A DNA stretch of 64,000 nt, taken from Terripilifer sp031921685. Its GTDB lineage: Bacteria > Pseudomonadota > Alphaproteobacteria > Rhizobiales > Beijerinckiaceae. Shown piece after piece: positions 38,826 through 48,241 of the stretch. The stretch spans positions 310,001 to 374,000 of the forward strand of contig NZ_JAPDHU010000003.1 of assembly GCF_031921685.1 (NCBI RefSeq). Direction: 5' to 3'. Position 1 is the stretch's first letter; each line of letters opens with the position of its first letter. The position numbers were made by a program, and so were the translations under genes. The notes under the pieces are model-generated. The model ran no database searches and had not been told where the DNA came from. It saw only the letters and a list, made by a program, of their open reading frames with translations.

Positions 38826-38869
38826 GCTGGAGCAAATTGCGTTTCTTCAGAAACGCAATTTGCTCCAGC
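38826..38869. terminator. Perfect 20-bp hairpin terminator
   Basis: GCTGGAGCAAATTGCGTTTC and its exact complement flank a 4-base loop (TTCA), followed by ATCTTTTATTTTG. It separates the transglycosylase gene from the convergent VWA gene and is longer than most intrinsic terminators. Confidence 0.85.
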
Positions 38870-38931
38870 ATCTTTTATTTTGACGCGTCTTTGTGGCGTT
38901 TGACTAAAGTCAAACTGCAAAACGCTTTGGC

Positions 38932-40206
38932 TCAAGCCGCGCGCTTGAGCCAGCGTTTGGGATCGATACTCGCTGTCAGCCGATGTGCCGACAGCGCCTC
39001 GCACAATTGCGCGATGCTCGACAGATTGTGCACGGGGCGAAACTCATCCACATGCGGCAGCATGGCACGAATGCCCAGCGCGCGTGCTTCAAAGCGATCG
39101 AACCGCAACAGTGGATTGAGCCAGATCAGACGCCGGCTCGATTTGTGCAGCCGCTCCATCTCGCGCGCCAATTCTTCCGTGCCTTCCCGCTCGAGCCCAT
39201 CGGTGAACAAAAGCACGATGGCGCCCTGGCCCAGCACTCGCCGCGACCAATCGCGATTGAAGCGATGCAGGCAGGAACCGATGCGCGTACCACCAGACCA
39301 ATCGGCGACCTCCAGCGAACATTGGCTCAGGGCCTCATCGGGATCGCGATAGCGTAGCGCGCGCGTCACATTGGTGAGGCGCGTGCCGAACAGGAATGTC
39401 TGCACCTGCCGCCGCTCGTTGGTCAGCGCGTGCAGGAAATGCAGGAACACCCGCGTGTAATCGCTCATCGAGCCGGAGATATCGCAGATGGCGACGATCG
39501 GCGGATGACGCACGGCCGGCGAACGGCGCGCCAGATCGATGGTCGCACCACCGGCGCGCAGCGAGCGGCGCAGGGAACGGCGCAGATCGATCCGCGCGCC
39601 CCGCGCATCCGCAACGAAGCGGCGCGTCCGCACTTCATTGTCGCTGAGATCGAGCCGATCGATGGCCCGCATTGCCGCCGCGATCTCCTCGGCGGTCATC
39701 TGGGCGAAATCTTTCTTTTGCAGCAGTTCGGACGCTGACACGGTGAAACGCTGATCGAGCTCGAACTCCTGCTCGATCTCCTTGGGCTCGCGCTGCGGCA
39801 TCAGGGCCTGCGCGACACGGGTCGAGCCCGCTTCCGGCTTGCTCGCCTTCTGCTGTTCCTCCTGCTGCGGCTCGGCCAGAGGCGACATCATCGCGATCAG
39901 CTTTTCCAGGAAGCCGCGCCGCTTCCAGAACATGCGGAAGGCCGCATCGAAGACGACCAGATGCTCGCGCTTGCTGACGAACACCGCCTCCAAGGTCGCG
40001 CGGAAATCGCTGCGATGACGCACACCCGCTATCTCCACGGCTCGCACCGCGTCGAGCACGGCGCCTGGGCCGACCGGCAGGCCTGCGGCCCGCAACGCCC
40101 GGGCAAAATGCAGGATGTTCTGCGCCAGGGTGCCTTCCGGCGCCGGGGTTTGCGGGGAACTTGGATCGAGACCGCTGACGTCGTCCACCACGGCCTCAGA
40201 AATCAC
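38932..40206 (-). CDS. CoxE-like VWA domain-containing protein
   Basis: The protein of about 424 residues has a CoxE-type N-terminal region (LAQNILHFARALRAAGLPVGPG in outline) and a C-terminal von Willebrand A domain with the metal-ion site CDISGSMSDYTRV and later LLFTDGLEREG. CoxE-like proteins partner MoxR-type AAA+ ATPases in maturation of molybdenum or other metallo-enzymes. No MoxR gene is adjacent in the window. The start is uncertain: GTG 40206 overlaps the DUF1674 stop, and GTG 40191/40188 or ATG 40236 are alternatives. The translational overlap suggests an operon with the DUF1674 gene. Confidence 0.85.
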   Translation of the reverse strand: MISEAVVDDVSGLDPSSPQTPAPEGTLAQNILHFARALRAAGLPVGPGAVLDAVRAVEIAGVRHRSDFRATLEAVFVSKREHLVVFDAAFRMFWKRRGFLEKLIAMMSPLAEPQQEEQQKASKPEAGSTRVAQALMPQREPKEIEQEFELDQRFTVSASELLQKKDFAQMTAEEIAAAMRAIDRLDLSDNEVRTRRFVADARGARIDLRRSLRRSLRAGGATIDLARRSPAVRHPPIVAICDISGSMSDYTRVFLHFLHALTNERRQVQTFLFGTRLTNVTRALRYRDPDEALSQCSLEVADWSGGTRIGSCLHRFNRDWSRRVLGQGAIVLLFTDGLEREGTEELAREMERLHKSSRRLIWLNPLLRFDRFEARALGIRAMLPHVDEFRPVHNLSSIAQLCEALSAHRLTASIDPKRWLKRAA

Positions 40207-40420
40207 TGGTGATGCCCTTGCTCTCCCAGTCGCCATAGCGCACCGGGTCGAGCCCGCCTCGGCCGTTGAGTTCGACCGGCGGCGGTTCCTTGGCCGCGGC
40301 TTCCGCCTGGCGCCGGCGTTCCTCGGCTTCCGCCAGGGCACGCTGCGCCGCTGGCGTCAGCGGCTTGCGCGGTTCGGCGGGGACGGCCTCCGGCGCGGGC
40401 TGATCGATCGGCTCAGACAT
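40196..40420 (-). CDS. DUF1674 protein, succinate dehydrogenase assembly factor 4 (SDHAF4/Sdh8) homologue
   Basis: This 74-residue protein is the real gene inside a much longer open frame. It starts MSEPIDQPAPEAVPAEP and has an Ala/Glu/Arg-rich helix. It ends with the DUF1674/SDHAF4 signature GGLDPVRYGDWESKGITSDF, whose terminal WE-x-G-x3-DF pattern is diagnostic. SDHAF4 homologues aid maturation of flavinylated succinate dehydrogenase subunit A. No sdh genes lie near. The ATG is preceded by no strong ribosome site. The VWA gene begins within its last codons. Confidence 0.83.
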   Translation of the reverse strand: MSEPIDQPAPEAVPAEPRKPLTPAAQRALAEAEERRRQAEAAAKEPPPVELNGRGGLDPVRYGDWESKGITSDF

Positions 40421-40603
40421 ATCCAGCGTCTCCAAATCGGGCGCTTCCAGGCCAAAAACCGGCCTTGGCGCCAATTCTGGGCAGTTTTTAACAAAGGAAC
40501 AGGGCAATACAAACTGCCAAGCTTGCCCTAATCCCCTCCACCTCCCCACATAGGACGCGAACGGCTGGTCTTCCAGCCAAGTTATTCGGAGGTGATGAAG
40601 TCC

Positions 40604-41536
40604 ATGAATATCATGCGCACGGCGATCCTGCTTGCTGCCATGACTGCCATTTTTGTCGTTGTCGGCGCCCTGATGGGTGGCCGCACCGGCATGATGATCG
40701 CGCTCGCCATTGCAGCCGCGACCAATCTCTACGCCCTGTGGAATTCCGACCGCATGGCGCTGGCCTCCACCAATGCCCATGAGGTCGACGCCACCATGGC
40801 GCCCGATCTCGTCAACATGGTGCACGGCCTGGCACAGCGCGCCGGCCTGCCGCCGCCGCGTGTCTATGTGATCGAGGATCCTCAGCCCAACGCCTTCGCT
40901 ACCGGCCGCAATCCGGAAAACTCCGCCGTTGCCGTGCATACGGGCCTGCTCAACATGTTGAGCCGCGAGGAACTCTCCGGCGTCATCGCCCATGAGCTGG
41001 CGCATATCAAACACCGCGACACGCTGACGATGACCGTCACTGCCACCTTGGCCGGTGCCATCTCTTCCATCGCGCAGTGGGGCCTGTTCTTCGGCGGCAA
41101 CCGCAACAATAACGGCCTCGGCATCATCGGCTCGATCGCCTTGATGATCCTGGCGCCGCTTGCCGCCATGATCGTGCAGATGGCAATCAGCCGTTCGCGC
41201 GAATACGAAGCCGACCGTCTCGGCGCCGAAATCTGCGGTAATCCGCGTTGGCTGGCCTCGGCTTTGGCCAAGATTTCCGGCGCGGCCGAGCGCATTCCCA
41301 ACGAAGCGGCGGAAGCCAATCCGGCGCTGGCGCATATGTTCATCGTCAATCCGCTGATCGGCCAGGGCATGGATAACCTCTTCTCCACGCATCCAAATGT
41401 GGAGAACCGCATTGCCGCACTGGAAGATCTGGCGCAGCGCATGGGCCTCGGCCGTGGCGCACCGGCGCCGACACGCGCGGGCGGCTTTCTCGGCGGTGGC
41501 GATCCGCTAAATCCGCGGCGCGGCCCCTGGGGATAA
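40604..41536 (+). CDS. htpX: Membrane metalloprotease HtpX
   Basis: The 310-residue zinc protease degrades misfolded membrane proteins. Two N-terminal membrane segments precede the HEXXH motif His130-Glu131-x2-His134 (VIAHELAHIKHRD), two more follow (about 155-200), and REYEADRLGAEI supplies the third zinc ligand. The C-terminal HPNVENRIAAL is typical. The ATG at 40604 is chosen because GGAGGTGA lies 8 bases upstream; GTG/ATG at 40592/40595 overlap the ribosome site. A small hairpin (GGCTGG-TCTT-CCAGCC, 40563-40578) in the leader might affect expression. It is divergent from the DUF1674/VWA operon. Confidence 0.95.
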   Translation: MNIMRTAILLAAMTAIFVVVGALMGGRTGMMIALAIAAATNLYALWNSDRMALASTNAHEVDATMAPDLVNMVHGLAQRAGLPPPRVYVIEDPQPNAFATGRNPENSAVAVHTGLLNMLSREELSGVIAHELAHIKHRDTLTMTVTATLAGAISSIAQWGLFFGGNRNNNGLGIIGSIALMILAPLAAMIVQMAISRSREYEADRLGAEICGNPRWLASALAKISGAAERIPNEAAEANPALAHMFIVNPLIGQGMDNLFSTHPNVENRIAALEDLAQRMGLGRGAPAPTRAGGFLGGGDPLNPRRGPWG

Positions 41537-41566
41537 GCCGGGATAACAAGGTTCACGATGAGTCCC

Positions 41567-41617
41567 GCGCCCGCTTTCGCAGCGCTCCCTTTGGGGATAG
41601 CTGCGAATAGCGGGCGC
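41567..41617. other. Strong hairpin after htpX
   Basis: GCGCCCGCT-TTCGCAG pairs with CTGCGAA-T-AGCGGGCGC (16 bp with one bulged T, 18-base loop). There is no T-run after it, so it could end or stabilise the htpX mRNA. The rest of 41537-41796 shows no gene. Confidence 0.5.
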
Positions 41618-41796
41618 AATCGCAAGGCCGGTCATAAATGGGCCTGACTTGCGCACGATGATGCGTGCATATCAGCCGTGGCGGGAACAAAACGCAAAGC
41701 AATGCGTTGCCTTTCGCGCAAGAGCTTGAACATCATCACACCGGCGAGCGACGCTGAGTCGTCAGCCGGCCTCTTTACCGGTTCCCGCATTTCCTC

Positions 41797-43191
41797 GTGG
41801 GGACAGACTTCGTAGGACGGTGCGGGTTGCCTGACTTGAAAAAGCGTTCCAGCGGTTTTGGTGCTCGTTCCGCCGAGCCTGTGCCGCCGCCACCGCCCGG
41901 ACTCTCCGCCCGCCTCACCGCCGCTCAAGCGCTCGCCGACATTCTCGCTTCCGGCCATGCGGTGGAGGATCGTTTTGCTGCGACGCGCACGTCCGAGCTC
42001 GATGCCCGCGACCGGGCATTGGCCCGCTCGATCGTTACGACGGCGCTGCGTTATCTGGGCTCCATTCGCGCCCGCCTGGCCCAGGCGCTCGACAAAGGCC
42101 TGCCGAAGAAGTCGGGCGCGCTGGAATGGCATCTCATCACCGCAGTCGCGCAAATCCTTCATATGGATGTGCCCGATCGCGCCGCGGTCGATCTCGCCGT
42201 CCATGCGGTCAAACGCGATCCCCGTTCCGCCGCGTTCGCCGGCCTGACCAATGCGGTGCTGCGCACCATCGTGCGCGCCAGCGAAGCCGGAGAAACCACG
42301 CTCGACGACCCATTCGCCGATACGCCGCAATGGCTCGCCGTGCGCTGGAGCAAAGCCTATGGCGACGAGACGGCGCAAGGCATCGCCCAGATGCACGCGC
42401 AGGAGCCGACCCTCGACCTGACCGTGAAGTCGGATGCCGAAGGCTGGGCGCAGCGACTGGGCGGCATCGTCTTGCCGACCGGTTCCGTGCGCCTCGCCAC
42501 GCATGCGCCCATCGAGACGCTTGCCGGCTATAACGATGGCGAATGGTGGGTGCAGGATGCTGCCGCCGCCTTGCCGGCGCGTCTGCTCGGCGCCGCCGTC
42601 GGCGAGCGTGTCGCCGATCTGTGCGCCGCGCCCGGCGGCAAGACGGCCCAGCTCGCGCTTCACGGCGCCCATGTGGTGGCGCTCGATCGCTCGGCCGAGC
42701 GGATGAAGCGTGTCGCGGAAAATCTCACCCGCCTCGGCCTCTCCGCCGAACTGCACATCGGCGATGCATTGAGTTTCGACGCCGCACGCTTCGATGCCAT
42801 TCTGCTCGATGCGCCCTGTTCGAGCACGGGCACCATTCGCCGCCATCCCGACGTCGCCTGGACGAAACGCATCAGCGACATCACCGCGCTCGCGACGCTG
42901 CAAGCCAAAATGCTCGACCGCGCCTGCTCCCTGCTGAAGCCCGGCGGCCGCCTGGTCTATTGCACCTGTTCGCTCGAGCCCGAGGAAGGCGAACAGCACA
43001 TCGCCGCGCTGCTAAGGCGTAACCCCGACATGCTGCGCATGCCGGTGACAGAAGCCGAGACCGGCTTGGCCGACTGCATCAACGACGAGGGCGAAGTGCG
43101 GACGCTGCCGACCCACCTGCCCCACGCGGACAAAAGATTCGCCGGGCTCGACGGTTTCTTCGCGGTGCGTTTGCAGCGGCGGGCGATCTAA
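41797..43191 (+). CDS. rsmB: 16S rRNA m5C methyltransferase RsmB
   Basis: The 464 residues combine an N-terminal NusB-like RNA-binding domain (about 35-170) with a class I methyltransferase of the NOL1/NOP2/Sun family. The SAM motif is LCAAPGGKTAQLA (about 272-284). The two cysteines are in DAPCSSTGTIRRHP and YCTCSLEPEEGE, the catalytic and release Cys. RsmB methylates C967 of 16S rRNA. The GTG at 41797 is the furthest start and has no ribosome site; a start a few codons later is equally possible. The heparinase-like gene and purH follow, an order I recall from other Rhizobiales. Confidence 0.92.
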   Translation: MGTDFVGRCGLPDLKKRSSGFGARSAEPVPPPPPGLSARLTAAQALADILASGHAVEDRFAATRTSELDARDRALARSIVTTALRYLGSIRARLAQALDKGLPKKSGALEWHLITAVAQILHMDVPDRAAVDLAVHAVKRDPRSAAFAGLTNAVLRTIVRASEAGETTLDDPFADTPQWLAVRWSKAYGDETAQGIAQMHAQEPTLDLTVKSDAEGWAQRLGGIVLPTGSVRLATHAPIETLAGYNDGEWWVQDAAAALPARLLGAAVGERVADLCAAPGGKTAQLALHGAHVVALDRSAERMKRVAENLTRLGLSAELHIGDALSFDAARFDAILLDAPCSSTGTIRRHPDVAWTKRISDITALATLQAKMLDRACSLLKPGGRLVYCTCSLEPEEGEQHIAALLRRNPDMLRMPVTEAETGLADCINDEGEVRTLPTHLPHADKRFAGLDGFFAVRLQRRAI

Positions 43192-43324
43192 ACGAGACAC
43201 ATTGCCGGTTTTATGAGCTTCCATTCGCTCTCCGTCGTCCAATCAGGTAAGAAATGGCTCTGAGTCGTCGAGACAAGAGGGTCATGGTGATCTTTCAGCC
43301 GGGGTGTGAAGGAGGTTTGGCGCA

Positions 43325-45025
43325 GTGACGGCGGTGACCGTGGCTGAACGCCTGACGGTTGCCCGTCTGGCGTGGGTAATGGGCTTGCGCGCCGCGCGGC
43401 GCGCCTTGGCATGGCCCGGCCGCCAAATCGCCGATCTGAGTTCCCGTGGCCCCCGCGCCCTGGCCATTGCGCCGCAGGACATCCGCACCACCGATCCGGC
43501 GATCGCCGATGACATCTACGCCGGCCATTTCCATTTCGCCGGCCGCATCGTCGATTCGCACGGCACCTCGCCTTTCGATTTCACCGAAGCCCCATTGGAT
43601 TGGGAAACGGCGCTGATGGGCTTCGTCTGGCTGCGCCATCTGCGCGCCGCCGAAACCGCGCTCGCGCGGGCCAATGCCCGCTCGCTCATCGACGAATGGA
43701 TCACTCGGCAGAGCCGCCAGAGCGGTGGCGTCGCCTGGCAGCCGCAGGTGGCGGCACGCCGGCTGATCTCCTGGCTTTCCCATTCGCCCCTGCCGCTCGA
43801 AGGGGCCGACGCCCAATTCTATCGCCGCTTCATGAAGAGCATCGGCCGTCACGTGACCTTCCTGTCACGCCAGGTGGCCGACGGTCTCGACGGCGAAGCG
43901 AAACTCACCGCCGTTCTCGCCTTGATGCAGGCGAGCCTGTGCGCCACGGGCCTGGAGAGTTCGCGCCGCAAATACGAGAAACTGCTTGTCAACACCTTGC
44001 AGGCGCAGGTCCTGCCCGATGGCGCCCATATCTCGCGCAATCCGCAGGTCCTCGTCGATCTGTTGCTCGATCTGCTGCCGCTGCGCCAGGCGTTCACCGC
44101 GCGCGGCCTGTCGATCCCGCAGGAACTCATCTCCTGCGTCGATCGCGTTCTGCCGATGCTGCGCATGATGCGCCATGGCGATGCGACCTTGGCGCTCTTC
44201 AACGGCATGGGCGTGACGGCGCCCGATACGCTGGCGACGGTGCTCGCTTACGACGACGCGCGCGGCCAGCCGGTGATGAACGCGCATTATGCCGGTTATC
44301 AGCGGCTCGAAGGCGACAACACCATTGTCGTATGCGATGCCGGCGCGCCGCCGCCGCCGCCCTATTCGATGAGGGCTCATGCCGGCACTTTGTCCTTCGA
44401 AATGTCGAGCCAGGGCCAGCGCATCATCGTCAATTGCGGCGCCCCCTCGCAGATGCGCGGCGCGCTGCGCGAAGCCGCGCGCCTGACGGCCGCCCATTCG
44501 ACCCTGACCGTCGCCGACACGTCGTCCTGCCGTTTTGCCAGCGGCGGCATCGCCCGTGCCGTCTGCGATGGCGCCATTATCGCGGGCCCGTCCCAGGTCG
44601 AGACCCGCCGCGGCGATGACGAACTGGCCAGCGAAATCGATGTCAGCCACGACGGCTATGGCACGGCCTTCCACCTGCTGCACCGCCGTCGCCTCAAGCT
44701 TGCCGCCGACGGCTGGCGGCTGGAGGGCGTCGATACCTTGTCGCCCGCCAAAGGCGGCCAGGGGCTCGAATCGGTCGATTATGCCCTGCGGTTCCACCTG
44801 CACCCGCAGGTCCGCGCCGGCCTGATCGAAAACGGCCAGGGCATCCTGCTCGCCCTGCCGACCGGCGAAGCCTGGATTTTCCATGCCTCCGGCCTGCCGC
44901 TGACCCTGGAAGAGAGCGTTTTCTTCGCCGGCTTCGACGGCCCCCGCGCCACCAGCCAGATCGTCGTCCATGGCGACGCCGCCAGCCAGCCGGAAGTGGC
45001 CTGGGTCTTGAGCCGGTCACAGTAA
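43325..45025 (+). CDS. Heparinase II/III family protein
   Basis: The 566 residues have an N-terminal alpha/alpha toroid (about 60-330) and a C-terminal beta-sandwich (about 330-560) with AHYAGYQRLEGDNTIVV and HAGTLSFEMSSQGQRIIVNCG. These belong to the heparinase II/III-like family of polysaccharide lyases. No signal peptide is seen, although family members in Rhizobiales at this locus often lack one. The substrate is unlikely to be heparin; a bacterial uronate-containing polymer is possible. The GTG start has AAGGAGG 10 bases upstream. It lies between rsmB and purH. Confidence 0.85.
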   Translation: MTAVTVAERLTVARLAWVMGLRAARRALAWPGRQIADLSSRGPRALAIAPQDIRTTDPAIADDIYAGHFHFAGRIVDSHGTSPFDFTEAPLDWETALMGFVWLRHLRAAETALARANARSLIDEWITRQSRQSGGVAWQPQVAARRLISWLSHSPLPLEGADAQFYRRFMKSIGRHVTFLSRQVADGLDGEAKLTAVLALMQASLCATGLESSRRKYEKLLVNTLQAQVLPDGAHISRNPQVLVDLLLDLLPLRQAFTARGLSIPQELISCVDRVLPMLRMMRHGDATLALFNGMGVTAPDTLATVLAYDDARGQPVMNAHYAGYQRLEGDNTIVVCDAGAPPPPPYSMRAHAGTLSFEMSSQGQRIIVNCGAPSQMRGALREAARLTAAHSTLTVADTSSCRFASGGIARAVCDGAIIAGPSQVETRRGDDELASEIDVSHDGYGTAFHLLHRRRLKLAADGWRLEGVDTLSPAKGGQGLESVDYALRFHLHPQVRAGLIENGQGILLALPTGEAWIFHASGLPLTLEESVFFAGFDGPRATSQIVVHGDAASQPEVAWVLSRSQ

Positions 45026-45112
45026 CCGCAATAGCCAAGCTTTCCCCCGGCGCGCGCCCATGCTAAGCGCCGGCCACCAATTGCTTCACCTGCTGCCCGA
45101 GACCCTCCCGCT

Positions 45113-46705
45113 ATGCCCCGCGATCTCCGCCGCGTTGCCCGCGCGCTCATTTCCGTTTCCGACAAGACCGGCCTCATCGACTTCGCCCGCGCCCTCACCG
45201 GCCTCGGCATCGAGCTGATTTCGACCGGCGGCACCTGCAAGGCCATCGCCGACGCCGGCATCAAGGTGCAGGACGTATCCGATGTCACCGGCTTCCCTGA
45301 AATGATGGACGGCCGGGTCAAGACGCTGCATCCGAAGGTGCACGGCGGCCTGCTCGCCATCCGGGAGAATCCTGAGCACGAAGCGGCCATGCTCGCCCAC
45401 GGCATCGCCCCCATCGATCTTCTCGTCGTCAATCTCTATCCCTTCGAGGCCACCGTCGCGAAGGGCGCCAACTACGACGATTGCATCGAGAACATCGATA
45501 TAGGCGGCCCGGCGATGATCCGGGGCGCGGCCAAGAACCACGCCGATGTCGCCGTCGTCGTCGACGTCGCCGACTATGCCGCCGTGCTTGAGGCGCTGCA
45601 GGCCAACAAGGGCGCCACCACCTTGGCGCTGCGCCAGCGCCTCGCCCAGAAGGCCTATGCCCGCACCGCCGCCTATGACGCGGCGATCTCCAACTGGTTC
45701 GCCAATGCCATCGGCGAAACCGCGCCCGACTATCGCGCCATCGGCGGCCAGCTCGCCGAGAAGATGCGCTACGGCGAGAACCCGCATCAGGCGGCCGGCT
45801 TCTACCGCACGCCGGAAAGCCGCTTCGGCGTCTCCACCGCCCGGCAGCTCCAGGGCAAGACCCTGTCCTACAACAACGTCAACGACACCGACGCCGCCTT
45901 CGAGTGCGTCGCCGAGTTCGACCCGGCCCGCACCGCCGCCGTCGCCATCATCAAACACGCCAACCCGTGCGGCGTCGCCGAGGGCGCCTCGCTGCGTGAG
46001 GCCTATGAGAAGGCGCTGCGCTGCGACCCCGTCTCGGCCTTCGGCGGCATCGTCGCCCTCAACCGCCGCCTCGACGCCGAGGCCGCCCGCGAGATCGTCA
46101 AAATCTTCACCGAAGTCATCATCGCCCCCGAGGCCGATGAGGAGGCGGTGGCCCTGGTCGCCGCCAAGAAGAACCTGCGCCTGCTCATCACCGGCGGCCT
46201 GCCCGATCCCCGCGCTCAGGGGCTGACGGTGCGCACTGTGGCCGGCGGCTTGCTCGTGCAGGGTCGCGACAATGCGGTCGTCGACGACATGAATCTGAAG
46301 GTCGTCACCAAGCGCACGCCCACGCAACGCGAATTGATCGACCTCAAATTTGCTTTCCGAGTGTGTAAACACGTGAAGTCGAACGCCATCGTCTACGTCA
46401 AGGACGGGGCCACGGTAGGCATCGGCGCGGGGCAGATGTCGCGGGTGGATTCCTCGCGGATCGCCGCCTGGAAAGCCGCCGAAGCGGCCAAGGCGGCGGG
46501 TCTTGCCGAGACCTTGGCGAAGGGCTCAGTTGTCGCCTCCGATGCGTTTTTTCCCTTTGCTGACGGGCTTTTGGCAGCTGCCGAGGCCGGCGCCACCGCG
46601 ATCATTCAGCCCGGTGGATCGATGCGCGACGATGAGGTGATCAAGGCGGCCGACGAGGCTGGCCTCGCCATGGTGATGACCGGCCACCGCCACTTCCGTC
46701 ACTGA
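45113..46705 (+). CDS. purH: Bifunctional AICAR formyltransferase/IMP cyclohydrolase PurH
   Basis: The 530 residues catalyse the last two steps of IMP synthesis. The N-terminal MGS-like cyclohydrolase domain (about 8-150) has STGGTCKAIADAG and MMDGRVKTLHPKVHGG. The C-terminal formyltransferase domain has RYGENPHQAAGFY, IKHANPCGVA and SDAFFPFADG. Length is typical. The start MPRDLRRVARALIS is at an ATG 87 bases after the heparinase-like gene. No other purine gene is present. Confidence 0.97.
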   Translation: MPRDLRRVARALISVSDKTGLIDFARALTGLGIELISTGGTCKAIADAGIKVQDVSDVTGFPEMMDGRVKTLHPKVHGGLLAIRENPEHEAAMLAHGIAPIDLLVVNLYPFEATVAKGANYDDCIENIDIGGPAMIRGAAKNHADVAVVVDVADYAAVLEALQANKGATTLALRQRLAQKAYARTAAYDAAISNWFANAIGETAPDYRAIGGQLAEKMRYGENPHQAAGFYRTPESRFGVSTARQLQGKTLSYNNVNDTDAAFECVAEFDPARTAAVAIIKHANPCGVAEGASLREAYEKALRCDPVSAFGGIVALNRRLDAEAAREIVKIFTEVIIAPEADEEAVALVAAKKNLRLLITGGLPDPRAQGLTVRTVAGGLLVQGRDNAVVDDMNLKVVTKRTPTQRELIDLKFAFRVCKHVKSNAIVYVKDGATVGIGAGQMSRVDSSRIAAWKAAEAAKAAGLAETLAKGSVVASDAFFPFADGLLAAAEAGATAIIQPGGSMRDDEVIKAADEAGLAMVMTGHRHFRH

Positions 46706-46861
46706 CGCGTTCAGACGCGGTTCAGGCGCAAGACGCTATCCAAGACACTATTGGTCTTCGAATAGTGCGCGCCCGCACAGAAAGCGGACGCAAACTTGCC
46801 ATTAATGGGATCGAAACCTGCGGCGCGTAGCAAGCAAGGTTGGGGTCCAGGAGAAGTTATC

Positions 46862-47143
46862 GTGTTAGTCAGTTCGAACCATGAAATCCAAGGTAGCCGT
46901 GTTGTCCGCGAGATCGGACGCATCTCGGCGGCCACTGGCTGGGGTGGTGTGGCCAGCGCCTCCTCGGAAGAATTGCGTGCCCAGGCTCTGCGGCGCTTGA
47001 TCGCCAAGGCGCAGGATTACGAAGCCGATGCCATCGTCGACGTCGATTACTCGGTCGACGGCATCAAGAGCTGCGACCTGTCCGCCTGCGATCTGAAGCG
47101 CGTCATCGTCAGCGGCGTCGCCGTCCGCCTCGCCCGCGGCTGA
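46862..47143 (+). CDS. YbjQ/UPF0145-family heavy-metal-binding-domain protein
   Basis: The 93 residues match the YbjQ (UPF0145) family, a small alpha/beta protein that forms pentameric rings, through RVVREIGRISAATGW near the start and AKAQDYEADAIVDVDYSVDG in the centre. Its function is not known. The start is placed at GTG 46862, with AGGAGAAG 6 bases upstream; the frame continues to a TTG at 46796. Two Cys near the end (SCDLSACD) are noteworthy for a possible metal site. It is convergent with the next binding-protein gene. Confidence 0.77.
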   Translation: MLVSSNHEIQGSRVVREIGRISAATGWGGVASASSEELRAQALRRLIAKAQDYEADAIVDVDYSVDGIKSCDLSACDLKRVIVSGVAVRLARG

Positions 47144-47177
47144 TCCACCCTTTAAGCACTCGGCGCTGATCGAGCCC

Positions 47178-48170
47178 CTATTGCGGCTCGATCTTCGCCT
47201 GGGTGATCCAGGTTTTCCAATCGGCGATCTGTTCGCGCAGGAAAGCCTGCCCCTCATCCGGCGTCGTGATCCAGGGATCGCTGGCGACGCTGTTGAGAAA
47301 GGCCTTGCCTTCGGCGCTGCCGGTCACTTCGTTGAACATCCGGTTCAACCGCTCGACGATCGGCCGCGGCGTCGCCATCGGCACCATCGCTGCAAACCAC
47401 CCAACGATCTTCATCGGCACGCCCAGTTCCGTCATGGTCGGAAACTGCGGCACCACCTGCATGCGCTCCGGCGGGCTGATCGCCAGAATGCGCAACCGCT
47501 TCTCGCGCTCCTGGGAGATGCTGAAGATATTGTCGAGCGTCGCGAAATCGAGCGCGCCGCTGGTCAGATCGTTCAATGAATCGCCCGCCGTGCGATAGAC
47601 CACCTCGACCGACTCCAGTCCCATCGTCTGATTGTAGATCGAGCCCATGACGCGCCCGAGCGGATTGGACGTGCCATAGCTCGCCTTAGCGCCCTTCTGC
47701 TTCAGATAGGCGGTGAGTTCCGCCAGCGTCTGCCAGGGCGCATCGGGCCGCACCACGAGCATGGTCGGCTGCTTGTTGATGGTCGCAGCGATCTGGATTT
47801 CCTTCTCCGCATCGACAGGCGGGCGCTTGAACAAGGTCATATTGGCCGCCACCGCCGTCGCCCCATGGACGTAGATCGTGTGCCCGTCGGGCTTCGAGCG
47901 TGCCGTATATTCGGTGGCGAGATTGCCGATGGCACCGGTCTTGTTTTCGACGATGACCGTGCGCCCGAACAGCGGCCGCATCTTCTCCGCATACCAGCGC
48001 ACGATGACATCAGCGCCGCTGCCCGCCGGAAACGCGCAGACAAAACTCACGTCGCGTGTCGGATAATCCTGGGCGATGGCCGGCGAAATGAGTGAGGGCA
48101 TGGCAAGTGTCGGCACGGCGGTCGCAGCCGACAATCCCTGGATGACGCGCCGGCGGGACGGGTTCTGCAT
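47178..48170 (-). CDS. Bug-family tripartite tricarboxylate-type solute-binding protein, orphan
   Basis: The 330-residue protein has a Tat-like leader with SRRRVIQGL and a cleavage site after ISPAIAQ. The Bug fold shows RDVSFVCAFPAGSGADV and VIVENKTGAIGN. It binds a small carboxylate in the periplasm. As for the Bug protein at 16.2 kb, no TctA/TctB permease is near. A GAGGAAACG ribosome site precedes the ATG. It lies downstream of, and in the same direction as, another orphan binding protein, separated by 122 bases that include a hairpin. Confidence 0.82.
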   Translation of the reverse strand: MQNPSRRRVIQGLSAATAVPTLAMPSLISPAIAQDYPTRDVSFVCAFPAGSGADVIVRWYAEKMRPLFGRTVIVENKTGAIGNLATEYTARSKPDGHTIYVHGATAVAANMTLFKRPPVDAEKEIQIAATINKQPTMLVVRPDAPWQTLAELTAYLKQKGAKASYGTSNPLGRVMGSIYNQTMGLESVEVVYRTAGDSLNDLTSGALDFATLDNIFSISQEREKRLRILAISPPERMQVVPQFPTMTELGVPMKIVGWFAAMVPMATPRPIVERLNRMFNEVTGSAEGKAFLNSVASDPWITTPDEGQAFLREQIADWKTWITQAKIEPQ

Positions 48171-48241
48171 CGTTTCCTCCTGTTTTTATCGCGGCGATTT
48201 GTTGTTGTTAGGCGATCGCCTGCCACTCTTATAAAGAGGTG

